A stretch of DNA of 64,000 nucleotides from an uncultured Ruminococcus sp. (GTDB lineage: Bacteria > Bacillota > Clostridia > Oscillospirales > Ruminococcaceae), in assembly GCA_947627175.1 (NCBI GenBank), contig CANQVA010000002.1:151084-215083 (forward strand), read 5' to 3'. Position numbers and translations under genes: made by a program. This document shows positions 60,044 through 64,000 of the stretch, one piece after another (positions within the stretch are counted from its first letter, which is position 1; each line of letters opens with the position of its first letter). A model generated the notes under the pieces. The model was not told where the DNA came from. It did not search any database and worked only from the letters and a program-made list of their open reading frames with translations.

Positions 60044-61057
60044 TTAATCAATTCCGTTCGGATTCTTCTTTGTGAAGTTCCAACTATCAGCACACATTTC
60101 ATCAATTCCCGACTTTGCCTCCCAGCCGAAAATTTCCTTTGCCTTTGATGCATCTGCATAACAAGTTGCAATGTCACCTGCACGGCGTGACGTGATTTTT
60201 TTCGGAATGGGCTTTCCGCACGCTTTTTCATATGCCGCTACAACTTCAAGAACGCTTGAACCCTTTCCCGTACCGAGATTTACAGGTTCAAAGCCACTAT
60301 GTTTCATGGCATAATCTATTGCACATACATGACCGCTTGCCAAATCCATAACATGAATATAATCTCTGACACCTGTGCCGTCGGGCGTGTCATAATCGTT
60401 TCCGTATACGCTGAGTTGTTCAAGTCTGCCGGAGGCAACTTGTGCGATATATGGAACAAGATTATTCGGAATGCCGTTAGGGTCTTCTCCTATAAGTCCG
60501 CTGCTATGTGCTCCGATAGGATTGAAATAACGGAGTGCAACCGCACTGAATTCACTGTCTGCAACGCATATATCACGGAGAATCTGCTCAATCATTACTT
60601 TTGTATATCCATAGGGATTTGTTGCAGATGTAGGCATATCCTCTGTATAAGGTGCTTTGTTGTTCATGCCGTAAACAGTTGCCGAAGATGAAAAAACAAT
60701 TTTCTTACAGCCGTTTTCACGCATTGCCCTCAGAAGAACAAGTGTACCGTAAATATTGTTCGTATAATATTCAAGCGGTTTTCTTACAGATTCGCCTACA
60801 GCTTTAAGACCTGCAAAATGTATTACTGCATCAATTTCATTTTTCTTGAAAATATCGGAAAGAGCATCATATTCGCAGATGTCAGCCTTGACAAAATCAA
60901 CTTTTTTCCCGCTTATCTGTTCAATTCTTCCGACTGTTGCCTCTTTGGAATTACTGAGATTATCAGCAATCACAATTTCATATCCGTTTTCAAGAAGTTC
61001 AACGCACGTATGACTTCCAATGAAGCCTGTGCCTCCTGTAACAAGAATTTTACCCAT
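60044..61057 (-). CDS. galE: UDP-glucose 4-epimerase
   Basis: The 337-residue SDR starts MGKILVTGGTGFIGSHTCVELLENGYEIVIADNLSNS, the GalE consensus, with FSSSATVYG, catalytic YGYTK and the family segments ALRYFNPIGAHSSG and DYIHVMDLASGH. It interconverts UDP-glucose and UDP-galactose. It is the first gene of a six-gene operon (galE, DUF2500-like, ung, metF, MetH activation, solute-binding protein). The leading role of galE suggests galactose or surface-glycan metabolism. Confidence 0.97.
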   Translation of the reverse strand: MGKILVTGGTGFIGSHTCVELLENGYEIVIADNLSNSKEATVGRIEQISGKKVDFVKADICEYDALSDIFKKNEIDAVIHFAGLKAVGESVRKPLEYYTNNIYGTLVLLRAMRENGCKKIVFSSSATVYGMNNKAPYTEDMPTSATNPYGYTKVMIEQILRDICVADSEFSAVALRYFNPIGAHSSGLIGEDPNGIPNNLVPYIAQVASGRLEQLSVYGNDYDTPDGTGVRDYIHVMDLASGHVCAIDYAMKHSGFEPVNLGTGKGSSVLEVVAAYEKACGKPIPKKITSRRAGDIATCYADASKAKEIFGWEAKSGIDEMCADSWNFTKKNPNGID

Positions 61058-61091
61058 AAAAAAATCCTCCTAAAAAATTTCTACACTTTCT

Positions 61092-61120
61092 ATTATATTA
61101 TATTTTCCCGATTTTTGCAA
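61092..61120 (-). promoter_or_regulatory. Promoter of the galE operon
   Basis: On the minus strand TTGCAA (61120-61115) and TATAAT (61097-61092) are 17 bases apart, about 35 bases before the galE ATG and AGGAGG. Confidence 0.85.
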
Positions 61121-61127
61121 TATATAA

Positions 61128-61156
61128 TTGAAAATTTCTTGTGAATATGTTATAAT
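61128..61156 (+). promoter_or_regulatory. Promoter of the TtcA-like gene
   Basis: TTGAAA (61128-61133) and TATAAT (61151-61156) are 17 bases apart, divergent from the galE promoter. The two promoters lie only eight bases apart. Confidence 0.85.
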
Positions 61157-61183
61157 AAAGTCAAATTTATAAAGGAGGAAAAT

Positions 61184-61903
61184 ATGCAGAAAATTCTCGG
61201 TTATATGCGTAAGGCTATTAAAGAATACAATCTTATAAACGACAATGACCGTATATGTGTAGGTATTTCAGGCGGAAAAGACAGTCTTGTAATGGTCAGG
61301 GGGCTTTCTCTGCTGAAACGTTTTATAGGAATTGATTATGAAATTGTCGGTATTACAATTGACCCACGCTTCAATAATACTGACGGTGACTATTCTGCCG
61401 TTTCAAAGTTCTGTGCCGAATGTAATATAGAATATCATATTGTCCCGACCCATATCAGCGAAATTGTTTTTGACGTGCGGAAGGAATCTAACCCATGCAG
61501 TTTATGTTCAAGAATGAGAAGAGGAGCAATTTATAACACGGCTGTTGAATTTGGCTGTAATAAAATTGCTCTCGGTCATAATTACGATGATGCAGTTGAA
61601 ACATTTATAATGAATTTATTCACTGAGGGACGAATAGGCTGTTTTTCCCCTGCCTCCTATATGGAGGACAAAAATATACATATTATTCGTCCGCTTGTTC
61701 TTGCACCTGAACGTGAAATTAAAAAAACTGCAATGAAAAATAATTTCCCTGTAATTGAATCGCTATGCCCTGCGGACGGTCACACAAACCGACAACAGAC
61801 GAAAAATTTTATTGCTGATATGGAAAGAAAAAACCACGGCTTTAAAAACAGAATTTTCGGAGCAATGCAGCGTGCTGACATAGACGGCTGGGGCGTAAAA
61901 TAA
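61184..61903 (+). CDS. TtcA-like tRNA 2-thiolation PP-loop protein
   Basis: The 239-residue PP-loop ATPase has the SGGKDS motif in VGISGGKDSLVMVRGLS and a C-x2-C in NPCSLCSRMRRGAIYNTAVEFGCNKIALGHNYDDAVETFIMN. The spacing and the LGHNYDDA segment are those of TtcA/TtuA-group sulfurtransferases that use an iron-sulfur cluster to thiolate C32 or U54 in tRNA. AAAGGAGG precedes the ATG. A second paralogue cannot be judged from this window. Confidence 0.88.
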   Translation: MQKILGYMRKAIKEYNLINDNDRICVGISGGKDSLVMVRGLSLLKRFIGIDYEIVGITIDPRFNNTDGDYSAVSKFCAECNIEYHIVPTHISEIVFDVRKESNPCSLCSRMRRGAIYNTAVEFGCNKIALGHNYDDAVETFIMNLFTEGRIGCFSPASYMEDKNIHIIRPLVLAPEREIKKTAMKNNFPVIESLCPADGHTNRQQTKNFIADMERKNHGFKNRIFGAMQRADIDGWGVK

Positions 61904-61938
61904 TTAAAAAAAGACTCTCCCGAGGGAGAGCCTTTCTC
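61904..61938. terminator. Terminator between the TtcA-like gene and scaE
   Basis: CTCTCCC-GA-GGGAGAG is a perfect seven-base-pair stem flanked by an A-run and by CCTTTCTCTT. On the minus strand the T-run (TTTTTTT) is stronger, so it mainly ends the scaE transcript. Confidence 0.88.
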
Positions 61939-61975
61939 TTATTCGTATGGACAAAATTTAATTAGAATTTTCTAA

Positions 61976-63019
61976 TTAGTCATTCTTCTTTCTGAGAACA
62001 AATGCTGTACCGATTGCAACTGCAAGACCTGCTGCTGCTACGCCTACACCTGCAACACCTGTCTTAGGTGAGCTCTTTGCACTGCTGTTGTCGCTACCAC
62101 CTTTCTTAGATGTGCTTGTGCTGCTTGTGCTTGTTTCTGTATTTTTATTTGTAGACTGTGTATCTGTAGGCTGTGTCTCTGTAGGCTCTGTAGTAACTGA
62201 ACCTGAAGTTGTATCAGTTGTAGTTGTTGAAGATGTAGATGTTGTAGATGATGTAGATGTTGTTGAAGATGTAGATATTGTAGTTGTTGTAGGCTTTGAT
62301 GTTGTTGTAGTTGTAGTAGTTGTTGTTGTTGTTGTAGTTGTTGTAGTAGTAGTTGTTGTAGTTGTTGTTGTTCCTTCGTCTTCAATCTGAATGTATCCCG
62401 GTACAAGACCCTGAGTAAATACATAGCCCTGCATAAGCTGACCTGTATGGTTATCTGACTTATTTGTGAACTTATCAACAGCGTTAGTTGAACTTCTGTA
62501 TACTATTTCAATCGGGTACTTGTCGCCTGCTGCAACATCTTCAGGAAGATTGAATGCCATTGTATAAAGTACGCCGTCGAAACCAAAGTCACCTGAACCT
62601 GATGTTGTGCAGAAAACACCATTTGTATATTCTTCAGTAGTAAGTGAGAGATATTTATTATCTTGACCTAAATTAACATCAGGTAAACCTAACTTGTTCT
62701 TTACAATTGAAAGACGTGGGTCATAGTCAAAATGCATACCTGTAGGAGCCCACTTTTCATCAGTACCGCCTGAAACAGTTACAGCAATCTGAACAGGAGT
62801 ACCGCTTGCAACGAGTTCCTTAGCCTCAGCAAGAGTAAGAGTTACTTGGTCAACTGTAACTATAGGCTTGATTTCAGACTGTGCAATTTCATCTGCAGTG
62901 AATCCGTTATCAGCACCTCTGATTTCATCAGCAGCAAAAGCTGAAACTGAAACAGCTGAAACTGCAACAGCAGAAACTGCAAGTGCTGCAAATGCTCTCT
63001 TTAAATAATTAGTCTTCAT
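61976..63019 (-). CDS. scaE: ScaE-type cell-wall-anchored cohesin (cellulosome anchoring scaffoldin)
   Basis: The 347-residue protein has a signal peptide (MKTNYLKRAFAALAVSAVAVSAVSVSAFA) and one cohesin (about residues 45-210). Its segments TGMHFDYDPRLSIV, TNGVFCTTSGSGDFGFDGVLYTM, DVAAGDKYPIEIVYR and QLMQGYVFTQGL match the ScaE cohesin of R. flavefaciens as I recall it. A threonine-rich linker (about 215-305), including a run of about 24 threonines, precedes SPKTG, a hydrophobic helix and RKKND, a sortase anchor with S for the usual L. ScaE binds XDoc dockerins and anchors the cellulosome to the wall. It follows the XDoc gene by 75 bases with a hairpin between. Confidence 0.93.
   Translation of the reverse strand: MKTNYLKRAFAALAVSAVAVSAVSVSAFAADEIRGADNGFTADEIAQSEIKPIVTVDQVTLTLAEAKELVASGTPVQIAVTVSGGTDEKWAPTGMHFDYDPRLSIVKNKLGLPDVNLGQDNKYLSLTTEEYTNGVFCTTSGSGDFGFDGVLYTMAFNLPEDVAAGDKYPIEIVYRSSTNAVDKFTNKSDNHTGQLMQGYVFTQGLVPGYIQIEDEGTTTTTTTTTTTTTTTTTTTTTTTTSKPTTTTISTSSTTSTSSTTSTSSTTTTDTTSGSVTTEPTETQPTDTQSTNKNTETSTSSTSTSKKGGSDNSSAKSSPKTGVAGVGVAAAGLAVAIGTAFVLRKKND
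62283..62372 (-). repeat. Threonine-codon trinucleotide repeat in the scaE linker
   Basis: The plus strand is almost purely GTT/GTA triplets here, coding for a run of threonines on the minus strand. Triplet slippage would change linker length without shifting the frame. The plus-strand VVVV ORF at 62088-62390 is a by-product of this repeat. Confidence 0.85.
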
Positions 63020-63055
63020 TATTGTTTATTCCTTTCAATAAATTAATTTTTGCAT

Positions 63056-63081
63056 AATCTGCCGCCACCCGACGGCAGATT
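63056..63081 (-). other. Intercistronic hairpin between the XDoc gene and scaE
   Basis: AATCTGCCG-8-CGGCAGATT forms a nine-base-pair stem on the minus strand. The following bases (ATGCAAAAATT) lack a strong T-run. It is better read as a processing or stabilising stem-loop than a terminator, allowing scaE to share the upstream transcript. Confidence 0.6.
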
Positions 63082-63094
63082 CAAAACATTATTA

Positions 63095-64000
63095 TTACTG
63101 TTCAAGTACTTCTGCCCAGATTTCTTTATCACCCAAAGTATTATCAGGTGAAGAAACTCTTGCATAGTACATCGAAATGTTTGTAGCGTCAACTGAGTCA
63201 AGCTGTCTTGCAGGCTTTAAACCTCTCCAGTTATTTTCAACTACATGAGTATTCTGGTTTACGTCACCGAGGAATGCTGCAAAGTGGTCATAAACTGAAT
63301 CAGGGTCTGTAACAAGAGTTGTATTCGTCAACGAAAGTTGTGTATCTTCGGGAGTACCATTACCGGCTGAAAGTACTGCATAGTACGCCAAAGCCTGTGT
63401 AGCATCTACGGCATTAGCGTAATTATCAAGGTTTATATCACCTTTAAGACCGATATATGCCTCAACTGATACATTATAACCGCCTTCATCTTTCAGGATA
63501 TCTCCCCGTGCAAGAATAGTCTTTCCTGTAACGTCAGTTATTTCTTCGCCATCATAGGTCAAAGCTGCATTATACTTGAACGTTGTATTATTTCTTGTGA
63601 ATGTCTTTTCGGGTGTTGATTCAAAGCCGAAACTATTTGTAATGTCAAGTTCTTCTGTTGTGTCGTCCGCATAGATGATATTAAGAACAATTCTGTCTAC
63701 CTGTTCTCTATTGAACTCTTCGTCAATGCTGTAGTAGAAACCATATCCATTAGTTTCAGCAGCTACAGAGAAACTCTTAACTTCACCGGCTAATACAAGA
63801 CCTGAGCCTGTAGTAGTTGTTGTTGAAGTTGATGTTGATGAGCCGTCATCTGATGAAGTAGTTGATGATGTTGAAGTTGATGATGAAATATCATTTGATG
63901 TTGATGTCGTTGAAGTTGATGACGAAATATCATTTGATGTTGATGTCGTTGAAGTTGATGACGAAATATCATTTGATGTTGATGTCGTTGAAGTTGATGA
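63095..64000 (-). CDS. Protein with C-terminal X-module/dockerin (CttA- or ScaB-like), partial at right edge
   Basis: The ORF-track entry 63095-63562 is only an internal ATG. The frame is open from 64000, giving at least 301 residues. The visible part starts with a Ser/Thr repeat linker (SSTSTTSTSNDIS units), then TTTTTGSGLVLAGEV and an X-module beta domain (about residues 75-190). The dockerin contains GLKGDINLDNYANAVDATQALAYYAVLS and FLGDVNQN...SVDATNISMYYARVS. This IGLKGD-x(n)-DAT...VYDxFxAFLxDV pattern matches the XDoc of R. flavefaciens CttA and ScaB in my recollection. Such XDocs bind ScaE, whose gene is immediately downstream. Catalytic or carbohydrate-binding modules lie outside the window. 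Confidence 0.9.
   Translation of the reverse strand, partial: SSTSTTSTSNDISSSTSTTSTSNDISSSTSTTSTSNDISSSTSTSSTTSSDDGSSTSTSTTTTTGSGLVLAGEVKSFSVAAETNGYGFYYSIDEEFNREQVDRIVLNIIYADDTTEELDITNSFGFESTPEKTFTRNNTTFKYNAALTYDGEEITDVTGKTILARGDILKDEGGYNVSVEAYIGLKGDINLDNYANAVDATQALAYYAVLSAGNGTPEDTQLSLTNTTLVTDPDSVYDHFAAFLGDVNQNTHVVENNWRGLKPARQLDSVDATNISMYYARVSSPDNTLGDKEIWAEVLEQ
63888..64000 (-). repeat. 39-base tandem repeat in the XDoc protein linker
   Basis: Near-identical 39-base units start at 63888, 63927 and 63966 (the last cut by the edge). Each encodes the 13-residue SSTSTTSTSNDIS linker unit. They may continue outside the window. Confidence 0.92.

Noticed and set aside
62044-62478. 144-residue glutamine/leucine-rich minus ORF and the 100-residue valine-rich plus ORF at 62088-62390
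   Set aside because: Both are alternative frames of the threonine-codon repeat in scaE; neither has a start signal.
63790-63972. 60-residue minus ORF rich in H and Q
   Set aside because: It is the wrong frame of the 39-base linker repeat in the XDoc protein.
63888-64000. CRISPR array from the 39-base repeats
   Set aside because: The units are directly contiguous without spacers and code in frame for a Ser/Thr linker.
1-64000. Defence islands, prophage or insertion sequences
   Set aside because: No transposase, integrase, phage structural, restriction or Cas protein was found among the ORFs, and gene order is that of a stable chromosome.

Overview
The window is AT-rich chromosomal DNA of a low-GC Gram-positive anaerobe, most likely a cellulosome-producing Ruminococcus (Oscillospiraceae) related to R. 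flavefaciens. The strongest evidence is at the right end. There a ScaE-type anchoring cohesin with a C-terminal sortase signal sits just downstream of a protein ending in an X-module/dockerin pair, the arrangement known from the ruminococcal sca cluster. A secreted M6-type metalloprotease carrying an N-terminal dockerin lies elsewhere in the window. Gene content and order (small SRP RNA-dnaX-ybaB-recR, HrcA/CIRCE heat-shock control, RNase Y, mazG-HU-rqcP) also fit the Clostridia. No phage, IS element, CRISPR array or plasmid gene was seen; most of the window is housekeeping.

Layout. (1) 1-10.6 kb, minus strand: an eight-gene sugar-uptake locus driven by one clear promoter. It encodes a large extended solute-binding protein, a permease pair, an NHL/TPR membrane protein, a Yip1-family protein, a DUF5696 protein and a second permease pair cut by the left edge. 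No ATPase is present. (2) 10.8-12.9 kb: a NatAB-like ABC exporter. (3) 12.9-16.9 kb: a GtrB-like glycosyltransferase, then SRP RNA, dnaX, ybaB and recR. (4) 16.9-27.7 kb, minus: an unbroken run of eleven genes from citrate synthase through a lipoprotein, a two-component system, DUF1385, prmC, recA, recX, rimO and pgsA to a DtxR-like regulator, with a perfect-spacing promoter only at its head. (5) 27.7-39 kb: SpoIID-like protein, glutaredoxin, RodA/FtsW, YifB, a BspA-type LRR protein, a lipoprotein, Nnr, an ArsR/amidohydrolase operon and a degenerate CPBP-like protein. (6) 39-43.8 kb: tadA, tRNA-Leu(GAG), htpG with a perfect CIRCE, and rny behind a long leader. (7) 43.9-49.7 kb: dockerin protease, O-antigen-ligase-like protein, a 56-residue ferredoxin missing from the ORF track, a lipoprotein and a SpoVB/MurJ-like flippase. 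(8) 49.9-54.7 kb: aminotransferase, an unknown protein, trpS, mazG, HU, rqcP. (9) 54.7-61.9 kb: an SDR epimerase, then a galE-ung-metF-MetH activation-solute-binding operon, and a TtcA-like protein. (10) 61.9-64 kb: ScaE and the truncated XDoc protein.

In physiological terms the window joins polysaccharide degradation machinery (cellulosome anchoring, sugar uptake without its own ATPase) to core DNA repair, translation quality control and envelope synthesis. Several ORF-track starts were moved to internal starts supported by ribosome-binding sites or promoters; these are stated per gene. Family assignments rest on reading motifs by eye, with no database search.
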